From an uncultured Clostridia bacterium (lineage in GTDB: Bacteria; Bacillota; Clostridia; Christensenellales; Aristaeellaceae), in NCBI GenBank assembly GCA_934631055.1, contig CAKTXP010000008.1, forward strand, positions 1 through 33,933: a DNA stretch of 33,933 nt, written 5' to 3'. Numbering within the stretch: the stretch's first letter is position 1; each line of letters opens with the position of its first letter. Positions 15,484 through 24,446 of this stretch are shown here, one piece after another. Both the position numbers and the translations under genes were made by a program. The notes beneath the pieces are model-generated. The model made no database searches. It saw nothing but the letters and a program-made list of their open reading frames with translations, and was not told where the DNA came from.

Positions 15484-17663
15484 CGCAGGACGAATGTAAA
15501 AACCTGGATGAACTGATTGCAACATTGGTGAAGTATCATCCGGAAGCAGATGTGGCGCTGGTTGAAAAGGCATACCATTTTGCTGAAAAGGCGCATGCGG
15601 GTCAGCTGCGCAAATCAGGCGAGCCGTACTTTGTCCATCCGCTGACGGTCGCGGGCATTCTGGCGAAGCTGATGCTCGACGCGCCGACGATTGCCGCGGG
15701 ACTGCTGCATGATACGGTCGAGGACTGCGACGACGTGACGCTGGAAGTTATTGAGAAGGAATTTGGTCAGGAAGTCGCGCTGCTTGTTGATGGCGTGACC
15801 AAGCTGAAGCGGCTTGATTTCACTTCCCGCGCGGAACAGCAGGCGGAATCTATCCGTAAAATGATCCTGGCGATGAGCAAGGATATCCGTGTCGTACTCA
15901 TCAAGCTGGCGGACAGAACGCATAATATGCGGACGCTGAAATCTCAGCCGCCGGAAAGCCAGAAGCGCATTGCGCAGGAAACGCTGGATATCTATGCGCC
16001 GCTTGCGCACCGATTGGGCGTTTACAAGATCAAGCAGGAGCTTGAAGACCTCTGCCTGCGCTACCTCGATCCGGAAGGTTATCAGAACTTGATCGTCAAG
16101 GTCGGCATGAAGCGCGCCGAGCGGGAAGAGAATATCCGCTGCGTCATCAACATGCTCAGCGATAAACTTAAGGAAATGAATATCCATTATGAGATCGACG
16201 GGCGCCCGAAGCACTTTTACAGTATTTATCGCAAGATGGTGCTTCAGCATAAGCCGTTTGAGCAGATCTTCGATTTAATTGCTATCCGCGTTCTGGTCGA
16301 TACCGTGCAGGACTGCTATGCGGTGTTGGGCGTAGTGCATACGCTCTGGAAGCAGATCCCCAACCGTTTCAAGGATTATATTTCCATGCCGAAGCCGAAC
16401 ATGTATCAGTCGCTCCATACGACGGTCGTCGGCGAAAACGGCATGCCTTTCGAGGTGCAGATCCGCACCTATGAGATGCACCGCATTGCGGAATACGGCA
16501 TTGCGGCGCATTGGCGCTATAAAGAGGGCAAACAGGTAGCGGATTCGCTGGATAATAAGCTCTACTGGCTCAGGCAGATCCTCGACTGGCAGAACGATAC
16601 GCGCGACTCCGAGGAATTTATCAAGTCGCTGAAGGTCGATTTGTTCAGCGACGAGATATTCGTCTTTACGCCGAAGGGCGAGATCGTCGATCTGCCTAAA
16701 GGCGCGACGCCGATTGACTTTGCTTACCGCATCCACAGCGCGGTCGGCAACAAATGTGTCGGCGCAAAGGTCAACGGGCGCATCGTAACGCTGGATACGC
16801 CGCTCAATACGGGCGATTTCGTTGAGATCATCACCCAGCAGAACAGCAAGGGACCGAGCCGCGACTGGCTCAAGATTGTCAAGACGTCTCAGGCGAAAGC
16901 GAAGATCCGCCAATTCTACAAAAAGGAACTCAAAGACGAGAATATTTCCAACGGCAAGCAGATGCTCGAATATGAAGCGAAGCGGCAGGCGGTCAATCTG
17001 CCGATGCTGCTCAAGCCGGAATATGTCGATCCGATCCTGCGGAAATTCTCTTTCTCGGATCTGGATGATCTGTATGCCGCGGTCGGCTGCGGCGGCATTG
17101 CGGCGCAGCAGGTGGTCACGCGTCTGCGCGAAGAACAGCGGGCGCACGATAAGCCGCTCGTTCCCGTTTTGCCGCGGGTGGCAGAACCGGTGCAGTCCCA
17201 CGGCGGAAAAAGCACGTCGAAAGAGGACATGGGCATCAAGATCGCCGGTCTGCCGGGCTGCCAGGTTCACTTTGCCAAATGCTGTACGCCGCTGCCGGGC
17301 GACGAGATCATCGGCTATATCACAAGAGGGCGCGGCGTGACGATCCACTCCAAGGAGTGCGTCAACGTCAATGCGTCGCACGATCCGGCGCGCTGGGTTG
17401 AGGCGGAGTGGAGCGATAACGTCAATTCCTCCTACAATGGTTCGATCCAGATTCTCGCACAGGATCGCCATAATCTGCTGGCGGATCTGATGAGTTATCT
17501 GTCTGCGCAGAAGGTGACGGTATGCGCGCTCAATGCAAAAGTCAACAGCAATCAGACATGCAGCATCGAGCTGACGCTTCAGGTTGCCAATAAGCAGGAG
17601 CTGGATTGGGTCATCAAGCAGATCGCGAAGCGGCAGGATACGATTGAGATCTTCCGCGTTTGA
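15480..17663 (+). CDS. relA: Bifunctional (p)ppGpp synthetase/hydrolase RelA/SpoT
   Basis: A 727-aa long-form Rel protein controlling the stringent response. The HD hydrolase domain keeps HDTVED (H77, D78). The synthetase domain has GRPKHFYSIYRKM, RFKDYIS (R296-D299) and YQSLHTTV. The RxKD form, not ExDD, is that of bifunctional enzymes. TGS (VFTPKGEIVDLPKGATPIDFAYRIHSAVG), a zinc-finger/helical domain (HFAKCCTPLPGDEIIGYITRGRGVTIH) and a C-terminal ACT domain follow. The start is TTG 15480, set by GGGAGG ending at 15471 (8-nt spacing); a frame extension upstream lies in recJ. The TTGA overlap suggests coupling to recJ. apt, often between these two genes, is absent. Confidence 0.95.
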   Translation: MTQDECKNLDELIATLVKYHPEADVALVEKAYHFAEKAHAGQLRKSGEPYFVHPLTVAGILAKLMLDAPTIAAGLLHDTVEDCDDVTLEVIEKEFGQEVALLVDGVTKLKRLDFTSRAEQQAESIRKMILAMSKDIRVVLIKLADRTHNMRTLKSQPPESQKRIAQETLDIYAPLAHRLGVYKIKQELEDLCLRYLDPEGYQNLIVKVGMKRAEREENIRCVINMLSDKLKEMNIHYEIDGRPKHFYSIYRKMVLQHKPFEQIFDLIAIRVLVDTVQDCYAVLGVVHTLWKQIPNRFKDYISMPKPNMYQSLHTTVVGENGMPFEVQIRTYEMHRIAEYGIAAHWRYKEGKQVADSLDNKLYWLRQILDWQNDTRDSEEFIKSLKVDLFSDEIFVFTPKGEIVDLPKGATPIDFAYRIHSAVGNKCVGAKVNGRIVTLDTPLNTGDFVEIITQQNSKGPSRDWLKIVKTSQAKAKIRQFYKKELKDENISNGKQMLEYEAKRQAVNLPMLLKPEYVDPILRKFSFSDLDDLYAAVGCGGIAAQQVVTRLREEQRAHDKPLVPVLPRVAEPVQSHGGKSTSKEDMGIKIAGLPGCQVHFAKCCTPLPGDEIIGYITRGRGVTIHSKECVNVNASHDPARWVEAEWSDNVNSSYNGSIQILAQDRHNLLADLMSYLSAQKVTVCALNAKVNSNQTCSIELTLQVANKQELDWVIKQIAKRQDTIEIFRV

Positions 17664-17687
17664 TATGAGGTTTGAAAGGAACAGAAC

Positions 17688-18137
17688 ATGAGATTGGTCA
17701 TACAGAGGGTCCTTGAGTCCAGCGTGAAGGTGGACGGCAGGGAAGTCGGGCGCATCGGAAGAGGATTCATGGTGCTTTGCGGCGTTGAAGATGGCGATAC
17801 GCAGGATGACGTTCGCTATTGCGTGGATAAGACGGTCAACCTGCGCGTGTTCGAGGATGAGGCGGGCAAGATGAACCGCTCCATACTGGATGACGGCGGC
17901 GAGATTTTGGCGGTTTCGCAGTTTACGCTGCACGGCGATGTCCGCCATGGTCGGCGTCCGAGCTTTATCCGCGCGGCGCGTCCGGAACTGGCTGTGCCGA
18001 TGTATGACGCATATTGTCAGGGTCTTCGAGATGCCGGCGTGCATGTCGAAACGGGCATCTTCCAGACGGATATGAAGGTCTCGCTCATCAACGACGGACC
18101 TGTTACGCTGCTGATCGATTCAAGGAGGACATTCTGA
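17688..18137 (+). CDS. dtd: D-aminoacyl-tRNA deacylase
   Basis: A 149-aa DTD that hydrolyses D-amino acids from mischarged tRNA. It starts MRLVIQRVLESSVKVDGREVGRIGRG and has the conserved SQFTLHGDVRHGRRPSF, where most relatives read SQFTLxADxxKGxRPSF. It also has the C-terminal active-site loop NDGPVTLLID. The length is typical. AAAGGA at 17675-17680 fits the ATG. relA-dtd adjacency is conserved in Bacillota. Only 1 nt separates its stop from the next gene's ATG. Confidence 0.94.
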   Translation: MRLVIQRVLESSVKVDGREVGRIGRGFMVLCGVEDGDTQDDVRYCVDKTVNLRVFEDEAGKMNRSILDDGGEILAVSQFTLHGDVRHGRRPSFIRAARPELAVPMYDAYCQGLRDAGVHVETGIFQTDMKVSLINDGPVTLLIDSRRTF

Positions 18138-18138
18138 G

Positions 18139-18741
18139 ATGCTGGATATCAAGACGGTGACCGGCGGACCTCTGGACGTCAATACCTATGTGGTTGCGCT
18201 GGACGGCGCGGCGGAATGCCTGATTATCGACCCGGGTGCGGAATACGCCGCGGTAAGCGGCGCGGTCTGCGGCAGAAAAGTGACGGCGGTTCTTTTGACG
18301 CATGCGCATTTTGACCACATGCTTTATGCGCGTCCGTGGCTGAAAGACGGCGTTAAGCTCTATGTTCATGAAAAGGATGCCGCGGCGCTGAGCGACCCGT
18401 CGCTGAATTTGTCGGGCGTTATCGGCGCGCATCTGACGCTTCCACAGGCGGATGTATTGCTCAAAGAGGGCGACCGTGTGGAAGAAGCGGGAATCTGCTT
18501 TGACGTGCTTCATACGCCGGGGCATACGCCCGGCTCAGTCTGCTTCCTGCATGAGAAAATGCTGTTCTGCGGCGATACACTGTTTTATCAGGGCTATGGG
18601 CGCGTTGATCTGGCAGGCGGAAGCGAAACGGCAATGATGGCGTCGCTTGCCCGCCTGATGAAACTGCCTGACGATACGGTCTGTTATCCCGGTCACGGCA
18701 TGAAGACCAAGATTGCGTGGGAACGGGGGACACAGGCGTGA
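18139..18741 (+). CDS. Metallo-beta-lactamase-fold hydrolase (glyoxalase II-like, YqgX type)
   Basis: A 200-aa single-domain MBL protein with the binuclear-metal motif THAHFDH (54-60), HTPGHTPGSVCF, the bridging Asp in FCGDTLFYQGYGRVD and a final YPGHG. These features fit the small glyoxalase II-like (YqgX/YcbL) hydrolases, which cleave thioesters such as S-lactoylglutathione or bacillithiol analogues. The substrate here is unknown. AAGGAGG at 18122-18128 precedes the ATG. Its TGA overlaps the GTG of hemZ, giving a compact relA-dtd-MBL-hemZ unit seen in other Clostridia. Confidence 0.9.
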   Translation: MLDIKTVTGGPLDVNTYVVALDGAAECLIIDPGAEYAAVSGAVCGRKVTAVLLTHAHFDHMLYARPWLKDGVKLYVHEKDAAALSDPSLNLSGVIGAHLTLPQADVLLKEGDRVEEAGICFDVLHTPGHTPGSVCFLHEKMLFCGDTLFYQGYGRVDLAGGSETAMMASLARLMKLPDDTVCYPGHGMKTKIAWERGTQA

Positions 18742-20207
18742 CCATCGCGGTAAAGACGCCGCTGTCGGCGTTCCGGAACGATATCGGAGACGTCGTTCGC
18801 CTGTTTTATGGAGAGGGCGCGGCGGTCGAAGAAGGGCAGACGGCGGATATGCGCCTGAGGCATATGCATATCGAAAAAGACGGCGTGTGGACGGAACATG
18901 TTGAGCTTGCAGATGGGAACGGTCTTATCGCGGAGGAGATCCTCAGCGCGCCTTCGGTACACGGCGGGCTGGAGGAGAAGCGCCAGCTCAAACGGCTGGT
19001 GAAGCGATGCTGTTATCAGTTGATGAAACGTGTTGCGGGCAGGAGACCCGCGTGGGGCTCGTTGACCGGCATACGTCCGACAAGGCTTTATTATCAGCAG
19101 CTCGAAGCTGGAAAAACGCGGGAGGAAGCGCGAAAAACGCTTTCCGATCTGTTTGACCTTTCCGACGAGAAAATCGCCCTGCTGGATGAGATCATCGACG
19201 CTCAGCAAGGGTTGATTTCGCGCGATCCGCGCGCATGCGATCTGTATATCGGCATACCGTTTTGTACGACGAGATGCGCATACTGTTCGTTTTCATCGGG
19301 AGAGATCGGTAACGGGCGGCTGGTCGAGCCCTATCTGGATGCGCTTTTTCACGAGATTGAAGTCTGCGCACAGATGGTTCGGGAATTCGGCTTGAATGTC
19401 CGCGTCGGCTATATCGGCGGCGGAACACCCAGCAGCCTGAATACCCGACAGCTGGATCGGCTGCTCAGCCACATTGAAAAGCACTTCGGCAGACTGAATG
19501 AGTTTACCGTCGAAGCCGGTCGTCCGGATACGCTGGATGAAGAAAAGCTGAGGATGATCTGCGCGCATCCCGTGACGCGCATCAGCATCAATCCGCAGAC
19601 GATGAACGACGATACGCTTGTCCGCATCGGGCGGGCGCATACCGCCGAGCAGACGGTGCAGACATATGAACTGGCACGGAAGATCGGTTTCGACGATATC
19701 AACATGGATGTCATTGCGGCGCTGCCGGGCGAGGATTATGACAAATTTGCCTATACGCTTGAGCGGATACGTGAGCTGAATCCGGAAAGCCTGACCGTTC
19801 ATACGCTTGCCATCAAGCGCTCGTCTAGACTGCACGAGGAGAAATACGCGCAGAATGAACAGGATGTGGCGCGGATGGTCGAGCTTGGCAGGCAGACGGC
19901 GCATGAAATGGGCATGCGCGCCTACTATCTGTACAGGCAGAAGTATATGGCGGATAATCTGGAAAACGTCGGCTATGCCGTTCCGGAAAAGACCTGCCGG
20001 TATAATGTCGATAATATGGAGGAAACGACCAGCGTTCTGGCGCTGGGTTCGGGCGGAATCTCAAAATGTGTGATGCGGGAAGAGGAAAAGATACTGCGCG
20101 CACCGAATATAGCCAATATTGAGCAGTATATTGACCGCGTTGACGAGATGATCGAGCGCAAGCGTGAAGCGTTTGCCGTCAAGGCGGCAAAGCTCCAAAG
20201 AGATTGA
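18738..20207 (+). CDS. hemZ: HemZ: radical SAM coproporphyrinogen dehydrogenase-like protein
   Basis: A 489-aa radical SAM protein. An N-terminal domain of about 160 residues, with ITGIRPT-like SLTGIRPTRLYYQ, precedes the core. The core has the cluster-binding motif C176-x3-C180-x2-C183 (CTTRCAYC) and YIGGGTPSSL. Next come TVEAGRPDTLDEEKL and the HemN-type segment IGFDDINMDVIAALPGE. The N-terminal extension and context identify the HemZ branch of the oxygen-independent coproporphyrinogen III oxidase family. Whether HemZ makes heme precursors in anaerobes is not settled. The start is GTG 18738, with GGGGGA at 18725-18730 and a 4-nt overlap with the MBL gene. Confidence 0.88.
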   Translation: MTIAVKTPLSAFRNDIGDVVRLFYGEGAAVEEGQTADMRLRHMHIEKDGVWTEHVELADGNGLIAEEILSAPSVHGGLEEKRQLKRLVKRCCYQLMKRVAGRRPAWGSLTGIRPTRLYYQQLEAGKTREEARKTLSDLFDLSDEKIALLDEIIDAQQGLISRDPRACDLYIGIPFCTTRCAYCSFSSGEIGNGRLVEPYLDALFHEIEVCAQMVREFGLNVRVGYIGGGTPSSLNTRQLDRLLSHIEKHFGRLNEFTVEAGRPDTLDEEKLRMICAHPVTRISINPQTMNDDTLVRIGRAHTAEQTVQTYELARKIGFDDINMDVIAALPGEDYDKFAYTLERIRELNPESLTVHTLAIKRSSRLHEEKYAQNEQDVARMVELGRQTAHEMGMRAYYLYRQKYMADNLENVGYAVPEKTCRYNVDNMEETTSVLALGSGGISKCVMREEEKILRAPNIANIEQYIDRVDEMIERKREAFAVKAAKLQRD

Positions 20208-20226
20208 GAAAAAGGAGGACAGGTCA

Positions 20227-21207
20227 ATGGTCATCAGCGACAAACAGGCTCTGCGCCGCTGTGTTAAACAGGCAGTCCGACGCGCGGAAGTCGTAGAGAC
20301 GATGCTGGATTTTGACGTTTTGCATGCCGAGCTGGGTGTGGTGCCGCTGATGAGCAGAATAGCGCTGTCTTCTGAGAATACGCCGCTGGGCGGAAATGCC
20401 GCGGCGGTAGCTGCCGCGATGGATGCGTTGGAAATGCCGATGAGCGACCCTGCGCGTGCGGAACTGATTCAGAGCGGATATACGCGGGACGCTTACCTGC
20501 GGGAGATCCTCGACGTGATGAAGGCGAAGCATGTACTGGTCCGCATTCCGATGGAAAAAGCGCAGAATCTGCAATTCCATGATGATCGGTTTGCGCCGCT
20601 GCTTTCCGTTCCGCCTGCGTGCTTTACGCCCGGACGCTATGGAACGGATTACAGGCAATGCGCGGAGAGCATCCTTGAAAGCGCAAAAAAGTGCGGCGCG
20701 CAGGATATCCTGCTTGAGCGCTTTGACCGGGACGCGCTGGAATACAGCGCGATTCCAGCCTGTCAGGACGGTCATCTGAGACTTCATATCGGCGTCGCGG
20801 ATAAAACCGAACTGGACGCGCTTGCCGGGCTGATGGATCGCGCGTCGGATGTCTATATGGTCGTCTCTTCCGAGGACGAGCTGGAACGCAGATTGATCGA
20901 CACGGCGGCGGTCAGGCTGAGGATGTTCGTTCGGCTGTCCGATATGGATCATCTGCCGTATGCCTTTGAAAAACTGGGGCTGAGGTTGATTCCGTATGCG
21001 AGCGGCGCGGATCTGCCAGAGCTGATGCTGGGCAGATGGATACTTGTGCGGGAGAAAATATGGCAGGCGCTTGCGGACGCCTATCTGCCGCTTGCGCGAA
21101 GCGGCTATTCGCTGCAAAGCGAGGATATCGCGCGGGATGTACAGCAGCTTATGAGCGGAAATCTGAAATTTGAACTGGACGAAACAGCGCGGAACGCGCT
21201 TGATTGA
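20227..21207 (+). CDS. Unrecognised cytoplasmic protein, possibly TIM-barrel hydrolase-like
   Basis: I do not recognise this 326-aa protein with confidence. It has no signal peptide or membrane segment. The C-terminal part (from about residue 265: LMLGRWILVREKIWQALADAY, then GYSLQSEDIARDVQQLMSGN) recalls the C-terminus of amidohydrolase or uronate-isomerase-like proteins. However, the HxH metal motif of that superfamily is not visible, although an isolated His stands in DFDVLHAELG near residue 33. If related, it may be a catalytically altered member. AAGGAGG just upstream (20213-20219) fixes the ATG at 20227. It lies between hemZ (19-nt gap) and the cyclophilin gene (12-nt gap), so it is surely expressed with them. 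Confidence 0.8.
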   Translation: MVISDKQALRRCVKQAVRRAEVVETMLDFDVLHAELGVVPLMSRIALSSENTPLGGNAAAVAAAMDALEMPMSDPARAELIQSGYTRDAYLREILDVMKAKHVLVRIPMEKAQNLQFHDDRFAPLLSVPPACFTPGRYGTDYRQCAESILESAKKCGAQDILLERFDRDALEYSAIPACQDGHLRLHIGVADKTELDALAGLMDRASDVYMVVSSEDELERRLIDTAAVRLRMFVRLSDMDHLPYAFEKLGLRLIPYASGADLPELMLGRWILVREKIWQALADAYLPLARSGYSLQSEDIARDVQQLMSGNLKFELDETARNALD

Positions 21208-21219
21208 GGAGGAAAAACA

Positions 21220-21744
21220 ATGAATCCGACTTTTGTTATCGAAATGGAAAACGGACAGACGATGAAGGGCGAGCTTTATCCGGACGTGGCGCCTAACAGC
21301 GCGGCGAACTTTATCGAGCTGGCGAACAGCGGGTTTTATGACGGCGTGATCTTCCATCGCGTTATCCCCGGCTTTATGATCCAGGGCGGCGACCCGCTTG
21401 GACGCGGAACCGGCGGACCGGGTTACAGCATCAAGGGTGAGTTTGCGCGCAACGGATTCAATAATCCGCTCAAGCATACGCGCGGCGTGCTATCTATGGC
21501 GCGCAGCATGATGCCCAATTCCGCCGGTTCGCAGTTCTTCATCATGGTGGACGACGCACCGTATCTGGATGGTCAGTATGCGGCGTTTGGCAAGGTGACG
21601 GAAGGCATGGAGACCGCCGACACCATCGTCAGCGTACCGCGCGACGCGATGGACAAGCCCTATGAAGAGCAGAAGATGAAATCCATCCGCGTGGAAACCT
21701 ATGGCGTGGAATATCCGGTCGAGAAGATCAAGGGGCGCGGCTAA
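21220..21744 (+). CDS. ppiB: Cyclophilin-type peptidyl-prolyl cis-trans isomerase
   Basis: A 174-aa cyclophilin that speeds proline isomerisation during folding. The active-site segment FHRVIPGFMIQGGDP is complete, followed by GPGYSIKGEF and the second signature NSAGSQFFIMVDDAPYLDGQYAAFGKV. There is no signal peptide, so it is cytoplasmic. AGGAGG at 21207-21212 fits the ATG. It sits between the unknown protein and zapA in the same transcription unit. The gene symbol is given by family and is not proven orthology. Confidence 0.93.
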   Translation: MNPTFVIEMENGQTMKGELYPDVAPNSAANFIELANSGFYDGVIFHRVIPGFMIQGGDPLGRGTGGPGYSIKGEFARNGFNNPLKHTRGVLSMARSMMPNSAGSQFFIMVDDAPYLDGQYAAFGKVTEGMETADTIVSVPRDAMDKPYEEQKMKSIRVETYGVEYPVEKIKGRG

Positions 21745-21758
21745 AACGGAGGCTTATT

Positions 21759-22031
21759 GTGAACAAAAACAAAGTGGTTGTTCACTTGATGGGACACGAT
21801 TACACGATGGTGACCGATCAGCCGCCGGAGAAGGTGCAGCGACTTGCCCGCTATGTGGACAGAAGGATGAGAGAGCTTTCCATCCTGACGCGTGCGGGCG
21901 AAGGCATGCTCCCTGTGCTGACGGCGATGACGCTTGCCGACGAGCTTTTTACCGCGCAGGACGAGGTTACCCGCCTGCGCCGCGAGCTTGCGGGCGAGAA
22001 TAAAGCGGACGGTCAGCCGGAAAAAGAATGA
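21759..22031 (+). CDS. zapA: Cell division protein ZapA
   Basis: A 90-aa ZapA, which bundles FtsZ filaments at the division ring. It has the N-terminal beta region NKVVVHLMGHDYTMVTDQPPEKVQRLARYVDRRM and a C-terminal coiled coil (LTAMTLADELFTAQDEVTRLRREL). The start is GTG 21759, set by GGAGG at 21748-21752. zapA next to a U32 peptidase gene and mutS2 is a common order in Bacillota. The stop is followed at once by a terminator. Confidence 0.9.
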   Translation: MNKNKVVVHLMGHDYTMVTDQPPEKVQRLARYVDRRMRELSILTRAGEGMLPVLTAMTLADELFTAQDEVTRLRRELAGENKADGQPEKE

Positions 22032-22037
22032 TTCAGC

Positions 22038-22075
22038 GGCGGCGTGAGGGGACAAATGCCCTGCGCCGCCTTTTT
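22038..22075 (+). terminator. Terminator between zapA and the U32 gene
   Basis: GGCGGCG (22038-22044) pairs with CGCCGCC (22064-22070); an inner AGGG (22047-22050) can pair with CCCT (22059-22062). TTTTT follows (22071-22075), and the next gene's ribosome site begins 1 nt later at 22077. It may be partial, since I see no promoter between it and the next gene. Confidence 0.75.
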
Positions 22076-22088
22076 CGGAGGAAAACGA

Positions 22089-24434
22089 ATGGAACTGCTT
22101 TCGCCTGCGGGCAATCGGGAAGCGCTTGTCGCCGCAATCTCATGCGGCGCGGACGCGATTTATTTGGGTTATACTGCCTTTGGCGCGCGCAGTTATGCGG
22201 GTAATTTTGATGCGGAAGGTCTGCAAGAAGCGGTCGAATATGCGCATGAGCGTGGAAAGAAGATTTATGTGACCGTCAACACGCTGGTCAAGCAATGCGA
22301 GACGGACGATCTCTGCGACGTGCTTGAATTGCTGGACAGGACGAATGTGGATGCCGTGCTGGTTCAGGATATGGGCGTAGCGCGGATCGCGCGGGCGCGT
22401 TTTCCACAGTTAGTGCTGCATGCCAGTACGCAGATGACCATCAACAATGCGCAGGGCGCAAAGCTCATGCAGAAGATGGGCTTTGCGCGCGTCGTTCCGG
22501 CGAGGGAATGCTCGCTGGAGGAATTGCGGAAGATGGCGGATACCGGCGTAGAGGTTGAAGCGTTTGCGCATGGCGCGCTATGCGTGGCAGTTTCTGGACA
22601 ATGCCTGTTTTCGAGCATGATCGGCGGACGGAGCGGAAACCGCGGACGATGCGCGCAGCCCTGCCGTCTTCCGTATTCGCTTGACGACGGGACAAGCGGC
22701 TACCTGCTTTCGACAAAAGACCTGATGCTGATCGACAGACTGCCTCAGCTCCGCGATGCAGGCGTGTACTCGTTTAAGCTCGAAGGGCGAATGAAGCGTC
22801 CGGAATATGTCGGCGTCATCACCCACGCATATCGTGAAGCGCTGGATGCGGCGGAAGCCCATGTTCCGTATCATCCCGACCCAAAGACGATCGAGGGTTT
22901 GCGGCAGGTCTTTAACCGAGGCGGGTTTACAGAGGGCTATGCGCTGGAAAAGAGCAATGCTGCGCTGATGAGCTGGCAGAGGCCGAATCATTGGGGCATA
23001 CAGGTCGGTAAGATTCTGTCGATGCGCGGCCCGCTGGCACAGGTGCTTTTGACCAAGAACCTGAATGATGGCGACGGTTTGCAGGCGCGCGGCGGAAAAG
23101 AAACTGATTTTACCTATTCCGGCAAGGATACCCCTGCCGGAACGCAAGCGACCGTCCGCATTGCGGATAGGCAGGTTAAAGTCGGTGACGAGGTTTATCG
23201 GCTGACGGACGCCAGGCAGATGAAAGCCATCCGCGAAATCATGAGTAAGGAAACTGTTCAGATCCCGCTGGATATGCGTTTGTATGCCATGCCGGATGAG
23301 CTTCCGATGCTGTCGGTTCGCGACAGCGATGGGCATGAAGTCAGTGTGCGCGGGGAAACGCCTGCCGATCGGGCGCAGCAGCGCGCATTGGATGAGGATA
23401 CAGCGAAAAAACAGCTTGGCAAGCTTGGCGGAACGCCATATTGCCTGAATCGACTCACCCTTGAAAGCAGCGGCGCATTCATGACGGCAGGCATGTTGAA
23501 TGGTTTGCGCAGAGAAGCTTTGGAGAAGATTCGCTTGGCGCGCATTGCCCCGACAAAAACAGACGGACGGTCGGTCTGCCCTGCGTGCGAACTGCCTGAG
23601 CAGGAAAAACTGCTCATCGTACAGGGAGAAAACCTGAGCGCAGCAAAAGAGCTGATTGCGTGCGGCGCAGATATTTTTGAATGGCAGCCTCAAATTTATC
23701 GCGAAAAAGAACTGACGCAAGCGCTTGAACAGAATCCGGACGTTTCTCCGGCGCTGGTTCTGCCCGCTGTCCTGCATAGCGATGAATTGACGCATCTGCA
23801 TGAATGGGTCTGCCAAAACGCGTCGCGGCTGTGCGGCGTGGTGGCGAACAATCCGAGTCAGTTCGAGCTGGGCTGGGGCATTCCAGTCTGGGGCGGGCAG
23901 GGGCTGAACGTGATGAACACGGAGTGTGCGAAATTCTTCACGGCGCTCGGCGCTCAGCGTTTAACAGCGTCATGCGAATTAAATCTGAAAGAACTCCATG
24001 AGCTGTATCGAAACGGCGGCAACTATGTGATGGAGGTCTACGGAAGGACGCAGCTGATGCTTCTGAATCATTGCCCGCGCAGGACGCTGGGCGGCGATGA
24101 GCGGCAGGATGACAAATGCGATGCCTGCGCAAAGCTGGGCGGCTGTCCTGCAACCTACACCGATAGAAAAGGATACCGTTTCCCGCTTCGCAGGCTCAAA
24201 ATGGAGCATGGCTGTGTTTTGAGGCTTTACAACAGCGTGGCGACGGATATGACACGATACGCATCAAAGCTGCATGATACAGGCGTATCGTTCCGGTTGT
24301 CGTTTACAGATGAGGATTTTGCGATTCAAAAGGAGATCGTGGCTTCTTACAGGAGCATTTTGGAAACGGGAAAAGCCGCGAGGGAAGCTGCTGTGTCTAC
24401 GACGGCGGGACAGCTGATGCGCGGCGTGGAATAA
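22089..24434 (+). CDS. Long-form peptidase U32 family protein, RlhA-like
   Basis: A 781-aa U32 protein. The N-terminal half is the TIM-barrel U32 domain (MELLSPAGNREALVAAISCGADAIYLG). It holds the family signature HGALCVAVSGQCLFSSMIGGRSGNRGRCAQPCR, whose cysteines probably bind an iron-sulfur cluster with the later C-rich segment. A middle DUF3656-type region and a second barrel-like C-terminal half end in NHCPRRTLGG and DDKCDACAKLGGCPATY. In E. coli the long form RlhA (YdcP) is needed for hydroxylation of C2501 in 23S rRNA. Related shorter proteins (TrhP) modify tRNA. An RNA-hydroxylation role is therefore more likely than collagen cleavage. GGAGG at 22077-22081 fixes ATG 22089. Confidence 0.85.
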   Translation: MELLSPAGNREALVAAISCGADAIYLGYTAFGARSYAGNFDAEGLQEAVEYAHERGKKIYVTVNTLVKQCETDDLCDVLELLDRTNVDAVLVQDMGVARIARARFPQLVLHASTQMTINNAQGAKLMQKMGFARVVPARECSLEELRKMADTGVEVEAFAHGALCVAVSGQCLFSSMIGGRSGNRGRCAQPCRLPYSLDDGTSGYLLSTKDLMLIDRLPQLRDAGVYSFKLEGRMKRPEYVGVITHAYREALDAAEAHVPYHPDPKTIEGLRQVFNRGGFTEGYALEKSNAALMSWQRPNHWGIQVGKILSMRGPLAQVLLTKNLNDGDGLQARGGKETDFTYSGKDTPAGTQATVRIADRQVKVGDEVYRLTDARQMKAIREIMSKETVQIPLDMRLYAMPDELPMLSVRDSDGHEVSVRGETPADRAQQRALDEDTAKKQLGKLGGTPYCLNRLTLESSGAFMTAGMLNGLRREALEKIRLARIAPTKTDGRSVCPACELPEQEKLLIVQGENLSAAKELIACGADIFEWQPQIYREKELTQALEQNPDVSPALVLPAVLHSDELTHLHEWVCQNASRLCGVVANNPSQFELGWGIPVWGGQGLNVMNTECAKFFTALGAQRLTASCELNLKELHELYRNGGNYVMEVYGRTQLMLLNHCPRRTLGGDERQDDKCDACAKLGGCPATYTDRKGYRFPLRRLKMEHGCVLRLYNSVATDMTRYASKLHDTGVSFRLSFTDEDFAIQKEIVASYRSILETGKAAREAAVSTTAGQLMRGVE

Positions 24435-24446
24435 AGGAGTACCTGA

